Positions 9,632 to 19,308 of a stretch of DNA of 64,000 bases are shown here, in pieces. Source of the stretch: Acidobacteriota bacterium (GTDB taxonomy: Bacteria; Acidobacteriota; Blastocatellia; Pyrinomonadales; Pyrinomonadaceae); the NCBI GenBank assembly GCA_016713675.1, contig JADJOS010000001.1, forward strand, positions 2,674,501 through 2,738,500, in the 5' to 3' direction. How positions within the stretch are numbered: the stretch's first letter is position 1; every line of letters begins with the position of its first letter. The translations under genes were made by a program, and so were the position numbers. A model generated the notes under the pieces. The model made no database searches. It was not told the DNA's origin and was given only the letters and a program-made list of their open reading frames with translations.

Positions 9632-9863
9632 AGTTTTTATTTGATTTATTGATTTGTTTTATGTAAAAATTAGGTATCCCTAAAACTTCGGGGTTTCTCG
9701 GAAAAGCTCTTGGGCTTGTTTTCTTTGTATTACTGCAAACAATCCATACAATTTTCTTCACATTTGATCTATCTCGATTTGCTGTTTACATCGAAATTTT
9801 TTCGAAGAACATTGTGAAACCCGTAACAAATTAAATTAACTTCTATCCAACCAAATTACAAAC

Positions 9864-11273
9864 ATGGCAACCAAAACCACCAATCCGCGCAGAGCCAAAA
9901 CGGCTAAGGCCGCGACGGACGCTCCTGAAAGGATCGACGATGAAGTCGAAGTCGAATCGGCAAACGACGAATCCGTACCGGCGAAAGCCCAGCCGACAGG
10001 CAAGGACGACGACGGTAAACTGAATCTCGCCGATCTGAAAGATATGTCGATCAGCGAGCTGACCCATATTGCGCGCGAAATGGGCGTCGAAGGTGCTACG
10101 GGCCTTAGAAAACAGGAACTGATCTTTAAGCTGCTGGCCGCACAGACCGAAAAAAGCGGACTGATTTTCTCAGAAGGCGTGCTCGAGACACTGCCCGACG
10201 GATTTGGATTTTTACGTGCTCCGGAATACAACTATCTTCCGGGCCCGGACGACATCTATGTTTCGCCTTCGCAGATACGCAAGTTCGATCTGCGAACCGG
10301 CGACACGGTTTCGGGCCAGATCAGGCCGCCGAAGGAAGGCGAACGCTATTTTGCCCTTATCAAGGTCGAGGCGATCAATTTCGAAGATCCCGGCCAGTCG
10401 CGTGAGAAGATCTTCTTTGACAATCTGACGCCGCTTTATCCGGACGAACAGTTGACGATGGAGATCGAGGGTGATCCTGAGAGGATCGCAGCCCGCGTTA
10501 TCGATCTTGTCACGCCGATCGGTAAAGGCCAGCGTGCCCTGATCGTCGCTCCACCGCGGACAGGTAAGTCGATCCTGCTGCAGACTATTGCAAATTCGGT
10601 AACGCAAAATCATCCTGAGGTCACGCTCATCGTTCTGCTGATCGACGAACGCCCTGAGGAAGTCACGGACATGCAGCGCAGCGTCAAAGGCGAAGTTATT
10701 TCATCAACATTCGACGAACCGCCGACACGCCACGTACAGGTTGCGGACATGGTCATTGAAAAGGCAAAGCGGTTGGTCGAGCACAAACGCGACGTCGTTA
10801 TCCTGCTCGATTCGATCACGCGTCTCGCTCGTGCTCACAATGCGGTCGTGCCGCCGTCGGGCAAGATCCTGTCGGGTGGTATTGATTCCAACGCGTTGCA
10901 GAGGCCGAAGCGTTTCTTTGGTGCGGCTCGAAATATCGAGGAAGGCGGTTCGCTGACGATCATCGCTACGGCACTGATCGATACGGGTTCGCGTATGGAC
11001 GATGTTATCTTTGAGGAGTTCAAGGGAACCGGTAACTCGGAAATTCATCTCGACCGTAAACTTTCGGACAAACGTCTCTTCCCGGCGATCGATCTGCAGA
11101 GATCTGGAACACGAAAAGAGGAGCTTTTGCTCAGCAAAGAAGACCTCAACCGAGTCTGGGTCATGCGCCGCGTGCTCAATCCGCTTTCGCCGGTGGAGCA
11201 GATGGAGGTCGTCCTTGAACGCCTGTCCAAGACCAAGACTAACGCCGAATTTTTGGCATCGATGCAGAGTTAA
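9864..11273 (+). CDS. rho: Transcription termination factor Rho
   Basis: 469 aa, a hexameric RNA helicase/translocase that ends transcription. The first about 50 residues are a Lys/Ala then acidic extension not found in E. coli Rho. A Rho N-terminal helical domain follows, then the cold-shock-like RNA-binding domain ([18 protein letters not shown]). Walker A APPRTGKS is near 229-236 and the Q/R-loop region [15 protein letters not shown] is intact. The 230-bp AT-rich gap upstream probably holds its own promoter and leader, but no clear site was identified. Confidence 0.97.
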   Translation: MATKTTNPRRAKTAKAATDAPERIDDEVEVESANDESVPAKAQPTGKDDDGKLNLADLKDMSISELTHIAREMGVEGATGLRKQELIFKLLAAQTEKSGLIFSEGVLETLPDGFGFLRAPEYNYLPGPDDIYVSPSQIRKFDLRTGDTVSGQIRPPKEGERYFALIKVEAINFEDPGQSREKIFFDNLTPLYPDEQLTMEIEGDPERIAARVIDLVTPIGKGQRALIVAPPRTGKSILLQTIANSVTQNHPEVTLIVLLIDERPEEVTDMQRSVKGEVISSTFDEPPTRHVQVADMVIEKAKRLVEHKRDVVILLDSITRLARAHNAVVPPSGKILSGGIDSNALQRPKRFFGAARNIEEGGSLTIIATALIDTGSRMDDVIFEEFKGTGNSEIHLDRKLSDKRLFPAIDLQRSGTRKEELLLSKEDLNRVWVMRRVLNPLSPVEQMEVVLERLSKTKTNAEFLASMQS

Positions 11274-11297
11274 AAAGCCAAGAGTTGAAATAGAACG

Positions 11298-11332
11298 GCG
11301 GATCGAAGGTCAAGGCCTTGATCCGCTTTTTT
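11298..11332 (+). terminator. Rho-independent terminator of rho
   Basis: Stem GCGGATC (11298-11304) pairs with GATCCGC (11320-11326), with an extra AAGG/CCTT pairing inside the loop, followed by six T residues (11327-11332). It begins 24 nt after the rho stop. The likely restored stop codon of the convergent kinase gene (11331-11333) lies in its T-run. Confidence 0.88.
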
Positions 11333-11371
11333 ATTCTTTGCTAGTATTTTTTAGGTAATCTCTAGAGAACA

Positions 11372-12916
11372 CTAATCCTTGATAATATCCAGTCGTCCTT
11401 CCGCCTTCGTACGATTTGTCCTTGTAATCCTTTTCATCCGGACAGACGGGCCCGCTGCAGGCGGCCGGCCGATCGTGTCTTTATAGGCACTCGTCCATCC
11501 GTCCGTATATCCACGACAGAACGCCGAACGACCCAATTCCGTGCGGTAATCGGCGTTCGAGTTGGACGTCATCGTATTGGAAGAATACGAATTACTGTTG
11601 CCGCTGTAGTTGTTCGCCGTGTTTGCGGCTTTGTTCGCTGTATGTGAGCCGCTATTGGTGGAGTTTGAGCTTAACGTGTTGTTAATGTTCAAACGAGTTG
11701 AGTTATTACTAGCCTTATTTGGAACGGCGGCATACAACGCAAGCAACAGGAAAAAACCGCCGACGATCAATATTCCCATGCCAATGATCCCGGCTAGTGG
11801 ATTGTCGGCGAGTGCCTTCTTTGCATTCGTAAGCACTTCCAGGGAGTTTGGGGGAGGCTCATACATGTTCCACTGGGACTGTTTGGTATCGCCAGACAAA
11901 GCCTCGGGTGACGTCAATGTATCTACTGATCCGGTTGGGTAAGCTAATTGTGTCGAGGCGGGTGCCTCGGGACCAGCGGGACGGACCAACGTTTCCTGCT
12001 CATTCGGTATCTGAACGCGGATGACCGTCGCTTCGGGATCGGCGTCAGCCGATTGCGGAGCAAAAATAGGTATCTGCGAACGGTCGAAAACCTCGGTATT
12101 TGCGAGTGTCGGGTGATCGATACGCACTTTCGCCTGAGCCAACGCCTCGCGCATTGCGGCCGCGGATGCGAAGCGGTTCTCGGGCAGTTTGGCGAGTGCG
12201 GTCGCGACGATCTTTTTGAGATCACTCGGAACGTCACCAGAAAGCGGTTCAAAATCCTTGGTGAGAACTGCAAACATTCGCTCGGTAGGATGTGTCTGGG
12301 GAAAGGGAAGCGTGCCGTTGAGCAGTTGATATAGCACAACACCGGTCGACCAGATGTCTGTCTGGACAGTGCGTTTGCCATCGAATGCCTCGGGCGACAT
12401 ATATGCGTCGGTGCCGATGATCGTGGAACTAACACCTGATGTCGCCATAGCCCGTGAGATGCCAAAATCGGCAAGCCGCGGCGTGTTACCTTGCAATAGA
12501 ATATTTTGCGGCTTGATATCTCGATGGATGATGCGTTTGCCGTGTAGGAACTCAAGGCCGGTCAAGATTCCCATCGTCAGATCGACTGCCTCTTTTACGG
12601 ATGTCGTGCCCAGATCGGTCAATCTATCGGCAAGCGAACCGCCGTCGGCGAATTCACTGACAATGACGACCTGGCCGTCGTAGACTTCGGCGTCGATGAT
12701 CGGCAGCACGTTCGGGTGGCCACTGGCTTCTTCCCAGAGGCCGGCTTCCCGTTGGATAGTGTTGAAATCAACCTGATCGTCGTGTGGCAGTTTTACCGCA
12801 ACTTTTTTTGTTAGGAACTGCGACCTTCGCTCTGCTAGCCATACATCACCGAAGCCTCCTCGCCCGAGTCTACGGATAAGTGTGTAAGGTCCGATCTGAT
12901 GGCCTTCGTGGAACAT
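11372..12916 (-). CDS. Membrane-anchored Ser/Thr protein kinase (C-terminus frame-disrupted)
   Basis: 514 aa as read. The N-terminal Hanks-type kinase domain (about 10-270) has the glycine loop GRGGFG, Lys42, Glu57, HRD catalytic Asp133, Asn138 and DFG Asp150, so it should be active. A proline/threonine-rich linker, one membrane span (around GIIGMGILIVGGFFLLLALY) and an Asn/Ser-rich outer region follow. After the GGGCCC at 11448-11453, the next frame encodes a better tail (VCPDEKDYKDKSYEGG...) that runs to a TAA at 11331-11333. Adding one base in that G/C run would restore it, so the last about 25 residues as read are probably wrong. Confidence 0.85.
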   Translation of the reverse strand: MFHEGHQIGPYTLIRRLGRGGFGDVWLAERRSQFLTKKVAVKLPHDDQVDFNTIQREAGLWEEASGHPNVLPIIDAEVYDGQVVIVSEFADGGSLADRLTDLGTTSVKEAVDLTMGILTGLEFLHGKRIIHRDIKPQNILLQGNTPRLADFGISRAMATSGVSSTIIGTDAYMSPEAFDGKRTVQTDIWSTGVVLYQLLNGTLPFPQTHPTERMFAVLTKDFEPLSGDVPSDLKKIVATALAKLPENRFASAAAMREALAQAKVRIDHPTLANTEVFDRSQIPIFAPQSADADPEATVIRVQIPNEQETLVRPAGPEAPASTQLAYPTGSVDTLTSPEALSGDTKQSQWNMYEPPPNSLEVLTNAKKALADNPLAGIIGMGILIVGGFFLLLALYAAVPNKASNNSTRLNINNTLSSNSTNSGSHTANKAANTANNYSGNSNSYSSNTMTSNSNADYRTELGRSAFCRGYTDGWTSAYKDTIGRPPAAGPSVRMKRITRTNRTKAEGRLDIIKD

Positions 12917-12964
12917 AGATCTAAATATTAAGGAACATAGATTTGTAAGCTTTTATAGGGGTTG

Positions 12965-13135
12965 TTGTCAAGATAGACGGCCTGTGGGCGTCCTTTCTTC
13001 TCTCCGGCCTCTGTGAAATCTCAGCGAACTCAACGCGGAATCTTCATTTATATTTTTCCACACAGAGTAACGCAGAGAGTTGGACGCAGTGTTCGCTGAA
13101 AATAAGAGTCGGAGAGTCGAATAATCGCTCAAATG
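12965..13135. repeat. Degenerate CTCTGTG/CGCAGAG-type inverted repeat upstream of glgA
   Basis: Words such as CCTCTGTGAAATCTCAGCG on one side and CACAGAGTAACGCAGAGAG on the other form a loose inverted repeat; TCAGCGAAC (about 13020) is matched by GTTCGCTGA (about 13091). The words resemble the much better preserved element at 55013-55073. It occupies most of the gap between the kinase and glgA starts. Confidence 0.5.
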
Positions 13136-13210
13136 GACGAATGGGGAGGCAGTTGCTAAAATCGTCTGGTACACAATGACCAAGACCTGGTTCGAAAGGA
13201 AGCGAATACA

Positions 13211-14630
13211 TTGCGCGTAGCCGTCATCTCTGCCGAGGCAGTTCCATATTCAAAGACCGGCGGGCTCGGTGATGTCGCCGGGGCCCTGCCAAAGGCTCTG
13301 AAGCAGATCGGCATCGACAGTCTGCTGATAACGCCGTGTTACTGGCAGACGAAGGGCGAATACTTGTGGAAGACGGCGATCGACGACCTCTGGGTCACTT
13401 GGCGTGGCAAGCTATCATGCAAAGGCATTTTACAGTGAGGCAAATGGTTCACCGACGTTTCTGGTCGACGCTCCGTCGCTGTTTCACCGTGACTCTATTT
13501 ACGGTTACACCGAAGATTACGAACGGTTTGCGTTCTTTAATCACGCGGCATTGGCGTTGCTCGAGAGGATCGGCACGGCACCGGATATTGTTCATCTGAA
13601 CGATTGGCATTGCGGCTTTGCGGCAGTCGAATTAGCTTCGCGGCGGCGATATGAGCCGTTTTGGCAGAACACACGGACAGTCTTTTCTATCCACAACATG
13701 GCGTATCAAGGCGGTTTTGGATTGGACCAACTTGGTGCCCTTGGCTTCACTTCCGAGTTCGCCCGAAATAGCTTTACTTTCAACGGTTACGCCTCGGCAA
13801 TGAAGGCAGGACTTGAAGTTTCTGACACACTTTCGACCGTCTCAAAACGTTACGCTCACGAAATACAAACTCCCGAATTCGGCCACGATCTTGACTGGTT
13901 GACGCGGCAGCGTTCGAACCGCCTTATCGGCATCACGAACGGCGTCGATTACGATGAATGGAACCCTGCCACCGACCGCGAACTGCCGGCTCATTTTTCG
14001 TTCAATGATCTCTCAGGCAAGGCCGAGTGTAAACGTGCTTTGCTCGAACAATTTTCTTTGCCGATCGAGCTGGACCGGCCGATCTACGCGAGTGTTACGC
14101 GCCTTACGTCGCAGAAAGGTGTCGAATTGATCAGGCAAGGTGCGAATGATATTTTGGCGTCGGGCGGATTTTTTATCGCACTTGGTTCGGGCGAGAAGGA
14201 CTCGGAGAAATTTTTGCAGGCATTGCGCGATTACGCACCGACGCGTGTCGGCGTGTACGTCGGTTATAATGAAAGGCTCGCGCATCTGATCGAGGCCGGA
14301 GCAGATATATTCCTGATGCCGTCGAAATTTGAGCCTTGCGGTTTGAATCAGATGTATTCGCTTCGATACGGCACGGTACCGATCGTTCGTGCGGTCGGCG
14401 GCTTGGATGACACTGTGCAGAATTGGGACGCTGTCAGTGGAACCGGCAACGGTTTCAAATTTGGCCCGTTCCAGGCAGATAAACTCCTCGAAAAGATATA
14501 CGAAGCTCGTTTTGCGTACGCCGACAAAGACGCGTGGATCAAGATCCAACGGAACGGAATGGCGGTCGATAATTCTTGGGAGAACGCGGCGAAGCATTAC
14601 ATGGAACTATACAATTGGACAAGAAGTTAG
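13211..14630 (+). CDS. glgA: Glycogen synthase GlgA, frame-disrupted
   Basis: The TTG start at 13211 has AAGGA 10 nt upstream. Residues 1-66 or so (frame 13211-13438) hold the ADP-glucose loop KTGGLGDVAGALPKAL. The frame then breaks near 13390-13412, and the rest of the protein (408 aa) continues in the next frame from GTG 13404: DWHCGFAAVEL, SIHNMAYQG, ITNGVDYDEWNP, RLTSQKG and the donor-site EPCGLNQMYSLRYG. Joined, this gives about 474 aa, normal for GlgA, which extends alpha-1,4-glucan from ADP-glucose. A one-base change restores it. With no other damage in 1.4 kb, this is probably sequence error or a very recent mutation. Confidence 0.92.
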
Positions 14631-14634
14631 AATC

Positions 14635-14713
14635 AACAGGGATGAAGAAGTTAAAAGGGATTTTTGGGATTTATATAGATTTTTCTTATCTCCTTCATCC
14701 TCCTTATCCCTGT
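14635..14713. repeat. CAGGGATGAAG / CTTCATCC-type inverted repeat before purA
   Basis: The left arm begins AACAGGGATGAAGAAG (14635-14650). The right arm ends CCTTCATCCTCCTTATCCCTG-TT (about 14692-14713). The outer 9 nt pair perfectly and the inner part pairs with a gap, because the right arm carries extra GGAT/GATAAG words. It lies between glgA and purA, ending about 22 nt before the purA ATG. Confidence 0.65.
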
Positions 14714-14735
14714 TACATTATTCTTGAATATTAAT

Positions 14736-16046
14736 ATGATCATTGTCATTATAGGTGCCCAGTGGGGCGATGAAGGGAAGGGAAAGGTTGTCGATCTGTT
14801 GGCCGACCGGTTTGATATCGTGTCGCGTTATCAGGGTGGGCACAATGCCGGTCATAGCGTGTATGTCGGCGATAAAGCCTTTGTTTTGAGGCTGTTGCCG
14901 TCGGGCATTATCCACGAAGACAAAACCTGCGTGCTCGGCAACGGCATGGTCATCGACCCGAAAGCATTTTTCGAAGAGGTCGATCAGATCGCTGAAAAGG
15001 GAATATCGGTTTCGCCGGAGCGGCTTAAAGTGTCTTCGCGTGCCCATCTGATAATGCCTTATCACCGAGCTCTCGACCATACTTCGGAAGAGCGTTTGGG
15101 GAACGAGAAGATCGGCACAACGCTTCGGGGTATCGGCCCTGCGTATGAGGACAAGGCAGGAAGACGTGGTATCCGCGTTGCGGATGCGATGGATCCGGCG
15201 TTGCTCAAGCTTCGGATCGAACGAAACCTCGAAGAAGCGAACCGTATTATCGTCCTATTTGGCCAACAGCCGCTGCGGGCCGATGAGATATTGGCGGAAA
15301 TTTCGCCGCTGGTCGAACGTCTGCGGCCTTTCGTTTGCGAGACCTCGCATTTTCTGGCAGAGGCCCGCAAAGCACACAAAAAGATATTGCTCGAAGGCGC
15401 CCAGGCGACGCTGCTCGATGTCGATCACGGCACTTATCCGTATGTTACTTCGTCGAATCCGACGGCCGGCGGTGCGTCGGTCGGGGCGGGAATTCCGCCG
15501 CATCATATCAGCGGTGTTCTTGGTATCGTCAGAACTTACGCAACGCGAGTTGGTGAAGGGCCGTTTCCGACCGAAATGGTTGACGCAGAAGAAGATATGG
15601 CCAATCTGATCCGGCAACGCGGCAACGAATACGGCTCTGTGACAAAACGCCCGCGACGCTGTGGATGGTTTGATGCGGTCGCGACGCGATATGCTGCCGA
15701 GTTGAACGGATTTGATTCGGTCGCTCTGACAAAGCTTGATGTACTCGATGCATTGGAAGAGGTAAAGGTCTGCGTTGGTTACGAGATCGATGGGAAACGC
15801 GTTGATACATTTCCCGCCGTTTCAAGCGAATTGCTGAAGATCAAGCCGATCTATGAAACGCTGCCGGGCTGGATGAGTGACACCGTCGGCACGACGGAAT
15901 TCGATAAGCTGCCCGAAAAAGCTCAAACCTACGTTCGATTCCTTTCGGATCAGATCGGCACAGAGATCGGCCTCATTTCGACCGGGCCGGAACGCGATCA
16001 GACGATCATTTTGAGAGATTCGGTGATGGAAGGCTGGTTCAGATAA
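14736..16046 (+). CDS. purA: Adenylosuccinate synthetase PurA
   Basis: 436 aa from the ATG at 14736; an in-frame TTG at 14724 is less likely. It catalyses GTP-dependent conversion of IMP and aspartate to adenylosuccinate, the first committed step to AMP. The N-terminal P-loop-like GAQWGDEGKGK with catalytic Asp, the GGHNAGHS motif and the C-terminal GTP-binding region (TKLDVLD) are present. Length is typical. No Shine-Dalgarno is seen; a hairpin repeat precedes the gene. Confidence 0.96.
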   Translation: MIIVIIGAQWGDEGKGKVVDLLADRFDIVSRYQGGHNAGHSVYVGDKAFVLRLLPSGIIHEDKTCVLGNGMVIDPKAFFEEVDQIAEKGISVSPERLKVSSRAHLIMPYHRALDHTSEERLGNEKIGTTLRGIGPAYEDKAGRRGIRVADAMDPALLKLRIERNLEEANRIIVLFGQQPLRADEILAEISPLVERLRPFVCETSHFLAEARKAHKKILLEGAQATLLDVDHGTYPYVTSSNPTAGGASVGAGIPPHHISGVLGIVRTYATRVGEGPFPTEMVDAEEDMANLIRQRGNEYGSVTKRPRRCGWFDAVATRYAAELNGFDSVALTKLDVLDALEEVKVCVGYEIDGKRVDTFPAVSSELLKIKPIYETLPGWMSDTVGTTEFDKLPEKAQTYVRFLSDQIGTEIGLISTGPERDQTIILRDSVMEGWFR

Positions 16047-16077
16047 AGGCAGATTTTGGAATTCAAAATGCGAAATT

Positions 16078-16560
16078 ATGAACACGATCGGTTTTGAGGT
16101 GATCGGGTTTGACGAGCGATTCGCTCGAAAGTTTGCTGATCTGAATTACGAATGGATCGAAAAGGCGTACACCGTCGAGGAGCACGACCGCGAAATACTC
16201 GATCATCCGGTCGAGCAGATCATCGAGCCCGGCGGACAAATATTTTTTGCGATGGTAGACGGCGAGCCGGCCGGAACGGTCGCACTTATCGAAATGGGCG
16301 AGAATGCGTTTGAACTTGCCAAAATGGCGGTCTCCCGAACATCGCGGGCTCGGGCTGAGCAATCTTTGATGGACGCGTGTATCGAGTATTCGAGGGCGAA
16401 AGGCAAAAATTCGATAATTCTCGAATCGAACACAAAACAGGTTGCCGCGATAGGGCTGTACCGTAAGTACGGCTTTGTCGAAACTCCGCTTGACCCGAAT
16501 TCTCAGTTTGTCCGTGCGAATATCAGGATGGAACTTGCCATATCCGATTCTAAATTGTAG
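16078..16560 (+). CDS. GNAT-family N-acetyltransferase, acetyl-CoA loop scrambled
   Basis: 160 aa, a small GNAT enzyme of unknown substrate. Flanking segments match the family (IFFAMVDGEPAGTVALIE, ELAKMAV, LESNTKQVAAIGLYRKYGFVE). The acetyl-CoA loop, which should read R/Q-x-x-G-x-G/A, is absent in frame (SRTSRARAEQSL). In the +1 frame, 16337-16366 reads EHRGLGLSNL, exactly the expected motif. So the frame is shifted near 16333-16337 and restored near 16364-16368 in a TTT run. As read the enzyme would be inactive; as probably encoded in the cell it is normal. Confidence 0.85.
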   Translation: MNTIGFEVIGFDERFARKFADLNYEWIEKAYTVEEHDREILDHPVEQIIEPGGQIFFAMVDGEPAGTVALIEMGENAFELAKMAVSRTSRARAEQSLMDACIEYSRAKGKNSIILESNTKQVAAIGLYRKYGFVETPLDPNSQFVRANIRMELAISDSKL

Positions 16561-16620
16561 AATTTTCAATTCGTTAGTCGTTGCCTACGCACACGTGAGC
16601 AGCAGACGACACACCGATTT

Positions 16621-16696
16621 GGTCCGATAGCTCAGTCGGTAGAGCAAGTGGCTTTTAACCACTGGGTCGCAGGTTCGAGTCCTGCTCGGATCACCA
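16621..16696 (+). tRNA. tRNA-Lys (anticodon UUU)
   Basis: A 76-nt tRNA with acceptor stem GGTCCGA/TCGGATC (one G-T pair), anticodon stem AGTGG/CCACT around loop CTTTTAA, T-loop GTTCGAGT, discriminator A16693 and encoded CCA 16694-16696. A terminator follows 17 nt later. Confidence 0.97.
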
Positions 16697-16713
16697 TTTA
16701 TCTCGAAACTAAG

Positions 16714-16738
16714 GCGTCCGGATCGGACGCTTTTTTTT
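16714..16738 (+). terminator. Rho-independent terminator after tRNA-Lys
   Basis: A perfect 7-bp stem GCGTCCG (16714-16720) / CGGACGC (16724-16730) with a GAT loop is followed by eight T residues. Confidence 0.93.
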
Positions 16739-16847
16739 GTCTTCAATGTGTAAATGCCGGGGCGCGAGTGTAATTCAATAGATCGAAGCTACGTTCCCTT
16801 ACGGCGGGCATTGTGTCGATGCATGTATTCCAGATGCAGGGCTCACT

Positions 16848-16875
16848 TTGATTTGAGCGGCAACGAGTGTAGATT
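16848..16875 (+). promoter_or_regulatory. Putative promoter of the sigma-like gene
   Basis: TTGATT (16848-16853), a 16-bp spacer and TAGATT (16870-16875) have the same spacing and nearly the same boxes as the candidate clpP promoter. The gene start (16923) is 47 nt further on. Confidence 0.35.
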
Positions 16876-16922
16876 TGTCTCGGAATAAATTTGCAGACTG
16901 TTGACTTTTGCATCGGGTAACG

Positions 16923-17957
16923 ATGGACAGGAAGATCCGCGACATAGCAGAGCTCTACAGCGATTTTATGTGCGCTGACGAGGACGAAAAAGCGGCTAAG
17001 TGTCTAGCCGTCCTGATCGACCATTCGGTCGAACCGCTGGTAAAAGATATTGTTCGTGGAAAATTTCGGGTATCTCTCCAGGATTCCGATGACCGCTCGC
17101 TGAATCAAAACGCTCTCGACCTTGTCAGTGAGGTCAAAACGTTGATCGTCGCAAAACTGAGTAAACAGCGAAATGGGAATGGCTTCGTCCCGATCGATAA
17201 TCTCGAAGCGTACGTTAAAACCGTCACTACAAATGCCGCAAACCAATACATTCGGCGGCGCAATCCAAACCGATCGCGGCTGAAAAATCAGCTTAGATAT
17301 TTGCTCTCGCACGACCGGAGATTTTCACTTTGGCAGTCTGACGACGGTGCCTGGTATTGCGGAAAGAATGAATATCGCAACAACATCAACGATCCGATGA
17401 GTTTGGCCCCCGATGAGTTGCGGGCCAAATTGGAGGGTGTCGGCATATTCCCCGAACGTGCTGCGTTGGTGGATCTTGTGTTAGGCGTCTTCGGTCATCG
17501 TGAAGGTATATTTAACTTTAGCGATCTAGTTGGGATGATCTACGAGCTGCGGAGATTGACGGAACCGGTCAGTATCGATGATGAATTTCTCGCGGAACGC
17601 AGATCAACGCGGCCGGAGAACGACGTACTCAACCGACTGGAACAGTCGGCGTATATTAGCAATTTGTGGCGAGAGATCGCCAATCTGCCTGTTCGGCACC
17701 GAGCGGCTCTCCTTCTCAATCTGCGAGATCAGAACGGAGACGGAATGCTCACGGTGTTTCCGATGACGCGGGCAGCAACGATCTCGCAGATCGCCGAAAC
17801 GCTCGAGTTTCCTTTGGATGAATTTGTACGAATTTGGAATGAACTGCCATGGGATGACCTTACGATCGCCGAATATCTCGGACTGACCCGGCAGCAGGTC
17901 ATAAACCTCAGGCAATCGGCCCGGGCGTCGCTTCGCAAGAGGCTCGAGCGTTTTTAG
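16923..17957 (+). CDS. Divergent RNA polymerase sigma-factor-like protein
   Basis: 344 aa from the ATG at 16923; a TTG at 16908 would add five residues. The segment with NLEAYVKTVTTNAANQYIRRR resembles the end of sigma-70 region 2. The C-terminus (DLTIAEYLGLTRQQVINLRQ then SARASLRKRL) resembles a region 4 helix-turn-helix. The roughly 150 residues between are much longer than in ECF factors and not recognised. The next gene carries paired zinc anti-sigma motifs, which supports a sigma role. There is no membrane segment. It might be a sigma factor, or a regulator derived from one. Confidence 0.7.
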   Translation: MDRKIRDIAELYSDFMCADEDEKAAKCLAVLIDHSVEPLVKDIVRGKFRVSLQDSDDRSLNQNALDLVSEVKTLIVAKLSKQRNGNGFVPIDNLEAYVKTVTTNAANQYIRRRNPNRSRLKNQLRYLLSHDRRFSLWQSDDGAWYCGKNEYRNNINDPMSLAPDELRAKLEGVGIFPERAALVDLVLGVFGHREGIFNFSDLVGMIYELRRLTEPVSIDDEFLAERRSTRPENDVLNRLEQSAYISNLWREIANLPVRHRAALLLNLRDQNGDGMLTVFPMTRAATISQIAETLEFPLDEFVRIWNELPWDDLTIAEYLGLTRQQVINLRQSARASLRKRLERF

Positions 17958-18019
17958 GAATATTTATGAGCAATAGACAATTTCTGTGCAATTTTTGCAT
18001 CTAGTTAGATTGTAAGTGT

Positions 18020-19291
18020 ATGCCGCAACATCTTTCGCAGGACGAAATACAAAATTATGCCAAACGGTCGCTGCCGCCGGCCGAACTCTTGGGCGCGGAC
18101 GAACACCTGCGATCCTGCGACCGGTGTTTTTCGATGCTCGGCGGAGTTTTGCGTTCGACGGATATCGATCAGGCGTTTTTCGATCCGGAAGACGAGGGCC
18201 ATCTGTCGTATGAACAGATCGAGGCATTTGTCGACGGAGCGATCGCAGATGCCGACCGCGAGATCGTGGAGCTTCATCGTGAGGTCTGCAGTGCCTGTGA
18301 GCAGCAATTGGAAGAGTTGGTGCAGATTCGAGCGACACTGCAATTGGAAAACGCGACGGATAACGATTCGATCGTAAGCCGGCCGGAACCCAGCTTTTGG
18401 ACAAACATCTCGGCAATGCCTCTTTTTAGATTCGGTATTCCGGCGTTTGCTGCGATAGTGATCGGAGCGATCGCCTGGTCGTTCTGGCTTTTCGATCGCC
18501 CGAGCGGCGGTGTCAAGGCGGTCGTGGACCCGATCGCAAACAACGGTTTCGAAAACACAAATACGAATTCAGGTTTGGCAAACACCGAGACCGCCGCGAT
18601 CTCAGGCGCAAATTCCGCCTCGACTGCTCCTATGGTCTCGCTTGCCGACGGCCCCGGCATGATCGAGATCGACACGGACGGAAAACTCAAGGGTCTCAAT
18701 GCACCTCAATTCGAATCCCGCATCAAAGCCGCACTGATCAATCAGAATATCGAGATCTCAACCGCTGCGAGGGAGCTGCGTTCCAAGTCAGGCGTTCTGA
18801 TGAGCGATACGCAGCCGGGCGTTTCGTTTGCGTTGACATCGCCGGTCGGTAAGGTCATCGAATCGGCACGACCTCAATTCCGGTGGAGGGCTCTAGACCA
18901 GGCTGAATCGTACGTAGTGTCGGTGTATGATGCGAATTTTAATAAAGTGGCCGAAAGTCCGCCGCTGAAGCAAAACAGTTGGACGTCAATAACGTTGAAA
19001 CGGGGAAATGTCTACCAATGGCAGGTGACGGCACAGAGAGACGGCGAAGAGATCAGATCGCCCTCACGGCCCGCTCCCGATGCCCGATTTCGAGTGATCG
19101 ACAGTGTCGCAGCCAACGAGATCGATGCCGCGAAACGAAATTTCGGCAGTTCGCGTCTATTGCTCGGTATTCTGTACGCAAATGCCGGTTTGCTGGATGA
19201 TGCTGAACGGGAGTTTCAGGCCCTGTTGAGAAGAAATCCGAATTCAGAGGCGGCACGCAGATTGTTGAACAAGGTGCGGTCCGCAAAATAA
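18020..19291 (+). CDS. Membrane anti-sigma-like protein with two zinc (ZAS-type) motifs
   Basis: 423 aa. The cytoplasmic N-terminus has two HxxxCxxC motifs: His29-Cys33-Cys36 and His86-Cys90-Cys93, the signature of zinc-binding anti-sigma domains, here duplicated. One membrane span follows at about 136-157 (FGIPAFAAIVIGAIAWSFWLF). The outer part has an Asn/Thr-rich linker, a fibronectin-III-like beta domain at about 270-350 (RPQFRWRALDQAESYVVSVY) and TPR-like helices at the end (ANAGLLDDAEREFQALLRRN). It starts 62 nt after the sigma-like gene. It ends 17 nt from the convergent CHAT gene. Confidence 0.82.
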   Translation: MPQHLSQDEIQNYAKRSLPPAELLGADEHLRSCDRCFSMLGGVLRSTDIDQAFFDPEDEGHLSYEQIEAFVDGAIADADREIVELHREVCSACEQQLEELVQIRATLQLENATDNDSIVSRPEPSFWTNISAMPLFRFGIPAFAAIVIGAIAWSFWLFDRPSGGVKAVVDPIANNGFENTNTNSGLANTETAAISGANSASTAPMVSLADGPGMIEIDTDGKLKGLNAPQFESRIKAALINQNIEISTAARELRSKSGVLMSDTQPGVSFALTSPVGKVIESARPQFRWRALDQAESYVVSVYDANFNKVAESPPLKQNSWTSITLKRGNVYQWQVTAQRDGEEIRSPSRPAPDARFRVIDSVAANEIDAAKRNFGSSRLLLGILYANAGLLDDAEREFQALLRRNPNSEAARRLLNKVRSAK

Positions 19292-19308
19292 CTTACGCCG
19301 ATACGCTA

